Assembly: GCA_030695285.1 (NCBI GenBank)
Contig: JAUYTF010000152.1
Location: 1 to 7,550, forward strand
DNA from: Eubacteriales bacterium
GTDB lineage: Bacteria > Bacillota > Clostridia > Christensenellales > CAG-138
Direction of reading: 5' to 3'
DNA: 7,550 bases
The notes below the pieces were generated by a model, which saw nothing but the letters and a program-made list of their open reading frames with translations, did not search any database and had not been told where the DNA came from. The first letter of the stretch is position 1, and each line of letters begins with the position of its first letter. Shown in pieces: positions 1 to 7,059 of the stretch. Position numbers and translations under genes: made by a program.

Positions 1-2220
1 ATCACCTATGACCTCGCGGGCGGCGTGAACAACGGCGCGAACCCGGCGACGTATACCGTCAACAGCGCGACGATCAATTTACTTGCACCGACCCGCGCAG
101 GCTACTCGTTTACCGGCTGGACACCCGCAAGCTCAGTCCCGAGCGGATCGACCGGCGATAAGAGCTTCGTGGCAACGTGGTCTGTTCCGATCGTTTACAA
201 CATCACCTACAATCTCGCTGGTGGTGTCAACGATCCGGCAAACCCCGCGACCTACACGGTCGAGAGTTCGACGATTACCCTCGCTGCGCCGACGCGCCTT
301 GGCTACAACTTCCGCGGCTGGTATGTTGGATCAACGCCCAACTCCACAATCGCCGCCGGCTCTACAGGCAACAAGACATTCACAGCGAGGTGGTCTGCAG
401 CGATCCGCTACGACATCACCTATACGATGAACGGCGGCAACAACAGCATACTAAACCCGTCGTCTTATACGGTCAACAGCGCAACGATCAACCTGCGCGA
501 TCCGTGGCGCCTGGGCTATGACTTCACCGGATGGACGCCGACGAACAGCATCCCCTCAGGCTCGACGGGCGATAAGGCCTTCACCGCAAACTGGACGCTG
601 AAGACTAACACCATCACATACTTCCTGAATGGCGGCACGAACAACCCGGCGAACCCCACAACATTTACCGTTGAGTCACCCGCCATCACGTTCGCTCCGC
701 CCACCCGACCGGGATATGAGTTCTGGTTCTGGTTCCCGTCTGGTGTGCCAGCTGGTACTGCGATGAACTGGGCTACCATGGCTTTCTGGAAAGGGCCGAT
801 CAACTACGAGATCACCTATAACCTCAACGGCGGAACGAACAACCCCGCCAACCCGAGCCAATACAATGTCAATAGTGCAACGATTACACTGGCCGACCCG
901 ACCCGCGATGGTTACACCTTCTCAGGTTGGTCGCCGAGCGGAAGCATCCCGTCCGGTTCTACGGGCAATCAAACGTTTACCGCAAGCTGGACGCCGGTTG
1001 CCTACTCAATCAGCTATGATCTGGCTGGCGGCGTGAATGCGGCGGGAAACCCCGCGAGCTATACCATTGAAACGCCCACCTTCACGTTGGGTGACCCCAC
1101 GAGGGACTACTACACATTCGCCGGATGGACGCCCGCGGATGTCACCATTGAGCAAGGCTCCACGGGTAACCTCTCGTTCACCGCAAGCTGGACGCCGATT
1201 GCCTACTCAATCAGCTATGATCTGGCAGGCGGTGTGAATGATGCAGCAAACCCCGCAAGCTACACCACAGAAACACCGACATTCTCCCTCGCCAATCCGA
1301 CCCGCGCAGGCTATAACTTCATGGGCTGGAACCCGGATACCACCACCGTGGCGCAGGGCTCGCACGGAGACTTGAGCTTCACCGCGACCTGGTCCGCGCC
1401 GATCATCTACCCGATCACCTACGCAATGAACGGCGGTGTGAACGCGGCGGCCAATCCCGCGACGTATACGGTTGAGAGCGCAACGATCACGCTGGCAGCA
1501 CCGACACGCCTTGGCTACACCTTCACGGGCTGGACGCCGACGGACAACATCCCCGCTGGCTCTACGGGCGACAAGGCGTTTACCGCAACGTGGTCCGCGC
1601 CGATCATCTACCCGATCACCTACGCAATGAACGGTGGTGTCAATGCAGGAGCCAACCCCGCGACGTATACGGTTGAGAGCGCAACGATCACGCTTGCAGT
1701 GCCGACACGCGCTGGGTACCTCTTCCTTGGATGGACGCCAGCGGGCACGATCCCTGCCGGATCCACCGGAGCCAGAGTATTTACGGCCACCTGGTCTGCA
1801 CCGATCGTGTATGACATCTCCTATGTGCTGGGCGGCGGCATCAACGCAGCCACAAACCCAGCGACGTATACCGTTGCAAGCCCGACAATCACGCTTGCAG
1901 CGCCGACCCGCGAGGGCTATGACTTCCTTGGCTGGACCCCGACAAACAGCATCCCGGCTGGTTCCGTAGGCGCACGCACCTTTACCGCTGACTGGTCCAA
2001 TCCGCGCGTGCATACGGTCACCTATATCGTAAGCGGCGGTACGCTGGCGGGCCTCGAAGGCACAACGCCGTATGCGGTCTATGCAGACGTGCCGTACGGC
2101 TCCGCCGTTCCCATCCCGAATGATCCCTCACAGGATGATTATTCGTTCGATGGCTGGAGTAGCGAGATACCGTCAACCATGCCGGATGAAAACCTGACGA
2201 TCTACGGCACCCTCACGCGA
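1..2220 (+). repeat. Tandem ~67-codon B-repeat array (10 units plus a divergent 11th)
   Basis: Unit starts, each at an ITY/ISY/VTY codon triplet, are 1, 202, 415, 613, 811, 1009, 1210, 1414, 1615, 1816 and 2017. Unit lengths in codons are 67 (it may begin upstream), 71, 66, 66, 66, 67, 68, 67, 67 and 67; the eleventh is divergent and about 68. Unit 2 carries a 4-codon insertion after its RGW. Unit 4 is degenerate: it lacks the STG motif and has WFWFP in place of the usual GWTP. Units 8 and 9 are the most alike at DNA level, and units 6 and 7 also share long stretches. The array continues left of the window. Confidence 0.93.
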
Positions 2221-2562
2221 CTGCCGGTACTACAGGAGATCATCACTAACGAAAGGACGCCTCTGGCCGGGCCGACATGGTCGCTGCTGAATCTGATCCT
2301 CACCGTGCTCACCGCGCTCGGCATCGGATCGATCATCGCCCTGCTGAGCAAAAAACGCGCTGAGAAACTGAGTCGCAAAAACAAGGCGTTTATCCTCGCC
2401 TCGCTGATTCCGGCGGCTGGCGCAATTGTTGCCTTGCTGCTGACGCAGAATCTGTCCGGTAGCATGGTGTTTACGGATCGGTGGACGATCCTCATGGTGG
2501 GCATCACCGCCGTGCAAGCCGTCGTTGTAGCGCTGAGTCTGACTGGAACGAAGAAAGCATAA
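1..2562 (+). CDS. InlB B-repeat (Listeria-Bacteroides repeat) surface protein, 5'-truncated
   Basis: The reading frame is open from base 1, so the true start and any signal peptide lie upstream; the GTG at 25 is only an internal valine codon. The 853 visible residues are ten tandem B-repeats of 66-71 residues (ITYxLxGGxN..NPAtYTVes.TitLa.PTR.GY.F.GWtP...IPaGStG...FtA.W), then one divergent repeat (2017-2220). The end holds three hydrophobic segments, at about 2278-2346, 2386-2450 and 2482-2547. Between the first two is a basic loop (KKRAEKLSRKNK) and the tail is TKKA, which by the positive-inside rule puts the repeats outside the cell. There is no LPXTG sorting signal; anchoring is by the three helices. 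Repeats of this family (Flg_new) form small beta-grasp-like modules in stalks of adhesins and internalins, so a surface stalk or adhesin role is inferred. Any ligand-binding head would be upstream. The gene ends 28 bp before a terminator. Confidence 0.9.
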   Translation: MTYDLAGGVNNGANPATYTVNSATINLLAPTRAGYSFTGWTPASSVPSGSTGDKSFVATWSVPIVYNITYNLAGGVNDPANPATYTVESSTITLAAPTRLGYNFRGWYVGSTPNSTIAAGSTGNKTFTARWSAAIRYDITYTMNGGNNSILNPSSYTVNSATINLRDPWRLGYDFTGWTPTNSIPSGSTGDKAFTANWTLKTNTITYFLNGGTNNPANPTTFTVESPAITFAPPTRPGYEFWFWFPSGVPAGTAMNWATMAFWKGPINYEITYNLNGGTNNPANPSQYNVNSATITLADPTRDGYTFSGWSPSGSIPSGSTGNQTFTASWTPVAYSISYDLAGGVNAAGNPASYTIETPTFTLGDPTRDYYTFAGWTPADVTIEQGSTGNLSFTASWTPIAYSISYDLAGGVNDAANPASYTTETPTFSLANPTRAGYNFMGWNPDTTTVAQGSHGDLSFTATWSAPIIYPITYAMNGGVNAAANPATYTVESATITLAAPTRLGYTFTGWTPTDNIPAGSTGDKAFTATWSAPIIYPITYAMNGGVNAGANPATYTVESATITLAVPTRAGYLFLGWTPAGTIPAGSTGARVFTATWSAPIVYDISYVLGGGINAATNPATYTVASPTITLAAPTREGYDFLGWTPTNSIPAGSVGARTFTADWSNPRVHTVTYIVSGGTLAGLEGTTPYAVYADVPYGSAVPIPNDPSQDDYSFDGWSSEIPSTMPDENLTIYGTLTRLPVLQEIITNERTPLAGPTWSLLNLILTVLTALGIGSIIALLSKKRAEKLSRKNKAFILASLIPAAGAIVALLLTQNLSGSMVFTDRWTILMVGITAVQAVVVALSLTGTKKA

Positions 2563-2590
2563 CGCGGCAACACAAAACACAACACACGAA

Positions 2591-2615
2591 GGGGCGCAGC
2601 AATGCGTCCCTTTTT
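2591..2615 (+). terminator. Intrinsic terminator of the B-repeat surface gene
   Basis: An 8-bp stem, GGGGCGCA / TGCGTCCC with one G-U pair, closes a GCAA (GNRA) tetraloop and is followed directly by TTTTT. It lies 28 bp after the stop codon of the plus-strand gene. The minus-strand direction has no comparable U-tract, so it is assigned to the plus strand. Confidence 0.85.
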
Positions 2616-2668
2616 GACAGAGCATACAGTTGCAATGCATCAGACACCCCCGCAGTAAGCAGGCGCGC

Positions 2669-2697
2669 AAAGAGCCTGCCCATGTAAAAGGCAGGCT
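2669..2697 (-). terminator. Hairpin, probable weak terminator of the LRR/glycosyltransferase operon
   Basis: A perfect 8-bp inverted repeat, AGCCTGCC (2673-2680) and GGCAGGCT (2690-2697), has a 9-base loop and lies 50 bp beyond the stop codon of the minus-strand LRR gene. Read on the minus strand it is followed by CTTTG, a poor U-tract. On the plus strand there is no U-tract at all. Assignment as the minus-strand terminator is therefore likely but not strong. It and the terminator at 2591-2615 are the only structures seen in the 184-bp convergent gap. Confidence 0.5.
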
Positions 2698-2746
2698 TCC
2701 GTAGTGCGATTGTTCTGTTTTGCTCTTTCCCGCCCTTGGCCGTTTC

Positions 2747-4507
2747 TTACCCCGCGGGTACTGCTGGCGTGGGCGTTTGTTCGGCGGTGGCAGAAGGTTC
2801 CGGCGTCGGGGTCGGATCCGGCTCAGCAAGACCGGTTAAGATCTCAAACGTATGATAGAGCTCGATCTTATGCCAGTCGCCCGAGAGCGCACTGGAGCCG
2901 CGCGATGTGATGGTGCACGCGGGCAGGTCTGCCGAAAGCTTCGCCAAATCATCCTTTGTGATCTTGTTGTTCATCAGCCAAAGCATCTTGAGCTGCTTCA
3001 TGCCGCTGAGCGCAGTGACATCACTCAGCGCGGTGCGCGCGATGTTGAGGCTTGTGAGTTTCATCAGTCCGGCTATCGGCGAAAAATCCGAAATCGGATT
3101 CATGTAAATCTCCAGAAACTCCAGCTCAGTGAGCGCAAAGAGCGCGGTGATATCCGTAATATGATTGTTTGCCACGCAGAGAAGGCGGAGCTTTGGCATC
3201 TGTTTTACGAATGACAGATCGGTAACTTGGCTGCCGTACAGGTCGAGATAGACAAGATCAGTGCAATAAATGAGCCCCGCCAGATCCGCATCCGTGAGTT
3301 TATTGCTGCCTGTCTCGGTATACACTGCCGCATCGTTTGGAAATTCCTTGCGGTTTTGCGTGGTGAAGGCTTCGATGTCCGTTCGCAACAGCCATGCGCC
3401 AACCTGCACCTGCCAAACGAACTTAACCGCCGGAAATTGTGCTTGCAGCTGTAGCATCTGCTCGTTGGCAAGTCCCGTGCCGCTCAGATCACACCATGTG
3501 AGATTGGGCAGATGCACAAGCCCCGTCGCGACCTCGTCCACGGACGAAAATGCTTGCCCCTGCAGATTGATCTCGGTGGTCTCCGGTGTCAGTTGCTGAC
3601 CAAACAGCTCAAATGAGAACTGGAACGCAACGAGCGGATAGCGCCCCTTAACCGCGTCCATGGTGGCAAATGAAAGCGTTTGTCCCGTCAGATCGCAGCT
3701 CGTCAGCTTTTTGAGCGAAAGGAGCGCGTCGATGAGCTGCGTCTCGTCTGTGATGGCCGCCGCCGTCAAATCCAGCGTGGTCGCGTCGGTATTCACCTGC
3801 ACGCCAAAGAGGTCGATCGTGCGTAAAAACTGGATGTTTGGATAGCGCGCTTCCAGCGCGGCGCCATCCTGTGCGCCAATGTTCGTGTCCGTGATATCCA
3901 CCGTTGTCAGCGCAGGCAGAAAATAGATGTTCCGCATGAGCGCTTCTGCATCCAACGTCTCGCCGGAGAGGTCCAGCGCGGTGTCGGTATTCTGCAGCGT
4001 CACGCCGCCAATCTCCACCTGCCAGGCAAACATGATATCCTGCCGCTCCAGGCTTTTGCTCATCAGCGCGTCGTAACACGCGCAGCTTCGCGCATCCACG
4101 GTGGTCAGGTTCGGAAAATAGCGCAGCAGATCCAGCGCAGCGGCGTCTGTGTCCGCGGTCAGCGTCAGCTGCGTCACCTGATTGTCATAGCGCTGATCCA
4201 GAATTGGTACGCTCCAGAGGATACGGCAGGCGGGCAGTGTGCTTTGCAGAGCGAGGTAATCCTCCAGCGTAATGATGGCTTTCCTAACGTCCAGCTCCTG
4301 CAGCGCCTCGTATTTCACAAGGTCCTCCAGATCGATTTGCGCCGCGTCTTCGATGGTCAGCGCGGTAGCAGAGCGGTCCTTGAGCAGGCTGCACCCCGCG
4401 AGCGTGAGCATCAGCGCGAGCACAAGCAGCGCGAGCAGCGCGCGGCGGATGCGGGTTTGTTTGCGTGCGCGCTCAGTTGACGCGCTGGTATAACCGGTAT
4501 GTGTCAT
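2747..4507 (-). CDS. Leucine-rich-repeat lipoprotein with two repeat classes
   Basis: The product has 586 residues. The N-terminus is basic (RARKQTRIRR), then hydrophobic (residues 22-36), then a lipobox, LAGC, with the lipidated cysteine at 39, so the mature protein should be anchored to the outer face of the membrane. Residues about 99-365 hold four units of 64-68 residues. Each ends with a P.(V/I).F.(W/F) pattern and the next opens with a short strand ending in a glycine; inside each is an LxLxx and an LtxxDl strand, an LRR-like arrangement. Residues 409-518 are five consecutive LRRs of exactly 22 residues (LxxLxxLxxLxLxxNxITD), the internalin-type consensus. The tail (561-585) is Pro/Thr/Glu-rich, probably a flexible linker. 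The ATG at 4505-4507 has a GGAG 12 bases upstream and overlaps the end of the glycosyltransferase gene by 35 bp, which suggests translational coupling. A ligand-binding envelope role is inferred; the partner is unknown. Confidence 0.88.
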   Translation of the reverse strand: MTHTGYTSASTERARKQTRIRRALLALLVLALMLTLAGCSLLKDRSATALTIEDAAQIDLEDLVKYEALQELDVRKAIITLEDYLALQSTLPACRILWSVPILDQRYDNQVTQLTLTADTDAAALDLLRYFPNLTTVDARSCACYDALMSKSLERQDIMFAWQVEIGGVTLQNTDTALDLSGETLDAEALMRNIYFLPALTTVDITDTNIGAQDGAALEARYPNIQFLRTIDLFGVQVNTDATTLDLTAAAITDETQLIDALLSLKKLTSCDLTGQTLSFATMDAVKGRYPLVAFQFSFELFGQQLTPETTEINLQGQAFSSVDEVATGLVHLPNLTWCDLSGTGLANEQMLQLQAQFPAVKFVWQVQVGAWLLRTDIEAFTTQNRKEFPNDAAVYTETGSNKLTDADLAGLIYCTDLVYLDLYGSQVTDLSFVKQMPKLRLLCVANNHITDITALFALTELEFLEIYMNPISDFSPIAGLMKLTSLNIARTALSDVTALSGMKQLKMLWLMNNKITKDDLAKLSADLPACTITSRGSSALSGDWHKIELYHTFEILTGLAEPDPTPTPEPSATAEQTPTPAVPAG

Positions 4508-5981
4508 TTTGTTCTTCGCTCCAGAATGTCTGGCTTTCTATTAGTTTATATCCCTCTGGAGAAATCTCCATGTTGCGGGTTACGAGAAACTCCGCACTGC
4601 GCTCAGCGACATAGCCGCTCTGCGCCTCACGATACTCCGGCAGATCGATATTCACCCGCGCAAAGAAACGGTATTGCGGGATCACATCCGCGGCGCGATA
4701 GAACCCCGCATCCGGGCATGCGTAGCAGAGCAGCGTGATCTCGTCTTCGCTCTTCTTCTCGCGCATGATGGCGGCAAAGCGCATCTGCGGCGTATCTTCG
4801 CGGCGGACGGAGAGCATATAGCGGTTATCCGAAATCAACAGTGCAAGCGCGAGCATCGCGAGGGAAAGCGCGCCAAACAGTGCGCGGCGCATCCATGGTT
4901 TGCTGCCAAGCAGGTGTTCTTTTGCCTGCAGCAGGCGCACGACGGGGACGAACCCCAGCGCCATGAACGGCGTGAGTACCAGCCCATAATAGCGATACCC
5001 CTGCCCGCCCATATAGATCGCGCAGGCGAGCAAGCCCGCCATCAGCACGACGTTGATCTTCTCGATGGGGCGAATCTGCTCGCGCTTCTGCAGCAGAAAC
5101 CATCCAATCCCCAGCGCGATGGGCAGTGCAATCTGCGGGTTGCGGAAGGAGAACGCGCCGACGCTTTTGATGATGATGAACAGCATCTTCCATAACGTGG
5201 GGTTCTCAATATAGGAATAACCGAACATATTCTGGTAGAAATAATAATGGAAGAATTCCGCCAGCGCCCCGTTGAGGCCGAAATAGAGCACCCACGGGAT
5301 GCCCACGGCGAACATGACGGCTAAGAACAGTGCACTCGCCGAAAACGCGCGCTTGACCTGCTTTGCCATGAACTGCGAGATGGCGATGACGCCCATCCAG
5401 ACAATATAGAACGCAAGGAATGTAAACTTTCCATAGAGCATCACGCCTGCAAACAGCGCGTTTCGTGCGATCATGTTCAGCGGCACCGGCTCCGGGTACG
5501 ATTTCTTGAAATAGCGCAGCGTGTCGTAGAGCGACCAGGCAAACAGCGGCATCATCAGCTCCTCAAGGCTGCCACCGTGAGAAAAGCTCAGGCTGCCGAG
5601 TATGAAAGCGGAGAGGATCGGCAACGCGATGAGCGCGTATTTTTCAGCATACAGCGCAACGATGCGATACGCCGCATAGAGGAAGAATGAAAACGCGATC
5701 GTCTCGATTATGTAGACCCCGAAGAAGGAGGTGCCAGAGATCAGCGACGCCAGACCGAAAATCAGAAACGCCATCGGCCCCTTCTGATCATAGAGATCGA
5801 GATACGGCACATACCCATGCATCATGCCCTTGCCAATGGAGAAGTAAATATTCGCGTCCACCCATTCGTTGAACGGATACAGCGGCGAGCTCTTCGTACA
5901 GAGGAAGAGAAACACCGCCGCAAACAGCAGGCAAAGTGGATAAACCGTTTTTCTTCCGGCGAATTTGCGCGTGAGTTCCAT
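4473..5981 (-). CDS. GT-C superfamily membrane glycosyltransferase (PMT/ArnT-like, family 39/83 type)
   Basis: I place the start at the ATG 5979-5981 (502 residues). It has GGGAGG 7 bases upstream, and the promoter at 6043-6071 lies inside the longer frame that opens at 6071, which makes the longer start implausible. A first membrane helix (about residues 12-29) is followed by an external loop with acidic residues E39 and D42, then the signature GYVPYLDLYDQKGP (residues 56-69). This is the pattern of PMT_2/ArnT-like enzymes, which move a sugar from a polyprenyl-phosphate carrier to protein or lipid on the outer face. A second acidic pair (EE, 140-141) and a GYRYYGLVLTPF motif (328-339) also fit. 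About ten or more helices run to residue 384, followed by a soluble C-terminal domain of about 118 residues. Donor and acceptor cannot be told from sequence. It is first in an operon with the LRR lipoprotein; envelope glycosylation is inferred. Confidence 0.85.
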   Translation of the reverse strand: MELTRKFAGRKTVYPLCLLFAAVFLFLCTKSSPLYPFNEWVDANIYFSIGKGMMHGYVPYLDLYDQKGPMAFLIFGLASLISGTSFFGVYIIETIAFSFFLYAAYRIVALYAEKYALIALPILSAFILGSLSFSHGGSLEELMMPLFAWSLYDTLRYFKKSYPEPVPLNMIARNALFAGVMLYGKFTFLAFYIVWMGVIAISQFMAKQVKRAFSASALFLAVMFAVGIPWVLYFGLNGALAEFFHYYFYQNMFGYSYIENPTLWKMLFIIIKSVGAFSFRNPQIALPIALGIGWFLLQKREQIRPIEKINVVLMAGLLACAIYMGGQGYRYYGLVLTPFMALGFVPVVRLLQAKEHLLGSKPWMRRALFGALSLAMLALALLISDNRYMLSVRREDTPQMRFAAIMREKKSEDEITLLCYACPDAGFYRAADVIPQYRFFARVNIDLPEYREAQSGYVAERSAEFLVTRNMEISPEGYKLIESQTFWSEEQNDTYRLYQRVN

Positions 5982-6363
5982 CGTGCGCCCTCCCAAACTT
6001 CTTCTTCTCATACCGGCATCTGCCGGATCAATTCGAATCATTATTATATCCATTTTCCTGCAAACGCGCAACCTTTGCGCAGGATGCCGCGTGTTATGGT
6101 TGAAGCTCGCGGACAGGACAGCACATCGTCCGTTTATTGCAGCTCTTTTACCGCGATTGCTTCAAGCCATTTACAATAGCACAAAGGTACTGTGTGAAGC
6201 ACAGCATCGAGCAAGAACGGAGGAGAACTACTATTTTGCAATAGTACAAAGGTGTTGTGCGAAGCACAGCATTGAAGCAAGAACGGAGGAAACTACTATT
6301 TTGCAATAGCACAAAGGTTCTGTGCGAAGCACAGCATCGAAGCAAGAACGGAGGAAAGCTACT
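5982..6363. other. Divergent intergenic region, 382 bp
   Basis: No convincing gene lies here. The left half holds the minus-strand promoter and leader. The middle (about 6081-6170) shows only short imperfect inverted repeats, for example CCGCG at 6087-6091 with CGCGG at 6108-6112. The right half is the tandem 65-bp repeat. For the plus-strand gene the best -10 candidate is TACAAT at 6172-6177, just where the first repeat begins, but no good -35 is seen at the right distance, so the plus promoter is not firmly placed. Confidence 0.6.
6043..6071 (-). promoter_or_regulatory. Sigma-A-type promoter of the glycosyltransferase/LRR operon
   Basis: Read on the minus strand, a perfect TATAAT (6043-6048) lies 17 bp from TTGCGC (6066-6071), which matches the -35 consensus at its first three bases. 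Transcription should start near 6036, giving a leader of about 55 bases. The leader contains a 5-bp hairpin (CCGGC / GCCGG, 6013-6026) before the GGGAGG ribosome binding site. The -35 box is one arm of an inverted repeat at 6066-6080. Confidence 0.6.
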
Positions 6364-6369
6364 ATGCAG
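6174..6369 (+). repeat. Three tandem copies of a 65-bp leader element containing a Shine-Dalgarno
   Basis: Direct repeats at 6174-6238, 6239-6303 and 6304-6369 differ at only a few positions. Each contains, in order, CAATAG(C/T)ACAAAGG, a hairpin (CTGTGC-GAA-GCACAG in copy 3), the block GCAAGAACGGAGGA and CTACTAT. In copy 3 the GGAGGA (6350-6355) and ATG (6364) are the real translation start of the downstream gene. In copies 1 and 2 the corresponding codon is ATT, after GGAGGA at 6219-6224 and 6285-6290. The copies abut without spacers, so this is not a CRISPR array. Confidence 0.92.
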
Positions 6370-6960
6370 AAAATCATCGCGCTCACCGCCGCAATTCTAA
6401 CCGGCGCGCTCCTGTTGACCGTCTGCGGTTCGGGCGGCGCTGCTTCTGCCGGTTTCATCTATCGCGGAGAGGTCACCGCCAATTCGGAGGACAGAAGCAT
6501 TTTGATCTCCCAGTTGCCGGGGTATAACTACGGCCAGGCGAGCATTCTATTTCACATCAGTGGCCGCATCGCAAAGGCGCTTGGCGAGCAGCTCGTCTTC
6601 GGCGCGTTTGTCGAAGTGCATTACGACGGCAGGTTGACCCGCTCGCTCCCCGCGCAGGGCAACGCTACGAGCGTGACCGTCATCGCACCCTTTCATGATG
6701 GCATCGTACAAAACGGCACAATCCTGAGCATAACCATGGGCAAGGACGGCTACAGCATCTCCCTGCTTCCGCTTGGCGCAGAAGACACGGATGACCTGAG
6801 CAACACCATCACGCTCACCGTTCCTATGACCGCGCTGGAAGGGCTCACGGAGAAGGAACTCGTTGAAGGCCTGATGGTCAGCGCTGTGACAATGGAGATT
6901 GCTGCCATGAGCCTTCCGCTGATCATGCCCGTCGTCGCATTGCTGCCGTATACGGAATAA
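6364..6960 (+). CDS. Small exported protein, probable lipoprotein, two similar OB-like halves
   Basis: I take the ATG at 6364 because GGAGGA sits 8 bases upstream; an earlier in-frame start at 6322 falls inside the repeat and has no ribosome binding site. The 198-residue product opens with a short signal sequence (MQKIIALTAA..LLLTVC) with cysteine at 21. LTVC resembles a lipobox, but valine before the cysteine is unusual, so lipidation is likely rather than certain. The rest looks beta-rich and falls into two halves. Residues about 30-108 have a GEV..NSEDRSILI strand pair and a later FGAFVEVHYDGRLTRSLPAQ segment. Residues about 113-195 repeat the order with G(T)ILSI, ISLLPL and LVEGLMVSA....MSLPL. 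The first half recalls small OB-fold lipoproteins of the YobA/DUF3221 kind, from memory and unproven. Function is unknown. It is monocistronic, with a terminator 20-50 bp downstream. Confidence 0.8.
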   Translation: MQKIIALTAAILTGALLLTVCGSGGAASAGFIYRGEVTANSEDRSILISQLPGYNYGQASILFHISGRIAKALGEQLVFGAFVEVHYDGRLTRSLPAQGNATSVTVIAPFHDGIVQNGTILSITMGKDGYSISLLPLGAEDTDDLSNTITLTVPMTALEGLTEKELVEGLMVSAVTMEIAAMSLPLIMPVVALLPYTE

Positions 6961-6982
6961 CAAAATAGCAATTGCGTAGCGA

Positions 6983-7011
6983 AGTCGGAGTGGAGACGCT
7001 CTGGTTTTTTT
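6983..7011 (+). terminator. Intrinsic terminator after the small lipoprotein gene
   Basis: CGGAGTG (6986-6992) pairs with CGCTCTG (6997-7003), including two G-U pairs, around a GAGA tetraloop. The stem can extend outward by a few weaker pairs, and seven Ts follow at 7005-7011. It separates the lipoprotein gene from the PadR operon. Confidence 0.75.
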
Positions 7012-7059
7012 ATGAGCCGGAATGTCAGCAAAAAATCTAAAAAAGATCGCAAAAACAAC

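Noticed and set aside
1207..2013. Long minus-strand open frame (268 codons) opposite the surface-repeat gene
   Set aside because: It mirrors the periodic codons of the B-repeats, has low-complexity Arg/Cys/Gly-rich content, no ribosome binding site and no family resemblance. The plus frame is clearly the coding one.
2747..4507. Plus-strand frames opposite the LRR gene (for example 2852-3214) as real genes
   Set aside because: They have no ribosome binding sites or recognisable domains, while the minus frame has a lipobox and regular LRRs.
5982..6071. N-terminal extension of the glycosyltransferase (30 extra residues from 6071)
   Set aside because: The extension contains the promoter -10 (6043-6048), has no ribosome binding site, and lacks membrane or domain features. 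The ATG at 5981 has a strong GGGAGG.
5965..6345. Short frames on both strands across the 65-bp repeats
   Set aside because: They are repeat-driven. The unit length is not a multiple of three, so each copy is read in a different frame, and no start signal fits.
6174..6369. CRISPR array
   Set aside because: The copies are directly adjacent, too long, and have no unique spacers between them.
6961..6985. Possible extra copy of the 65-bp element after the lipoprotein gene (AATAGCA...GCGAAG)
   Set aside because: Only short words match; the hairpin and GGAGGA block are missing, so similarity is likely chance.
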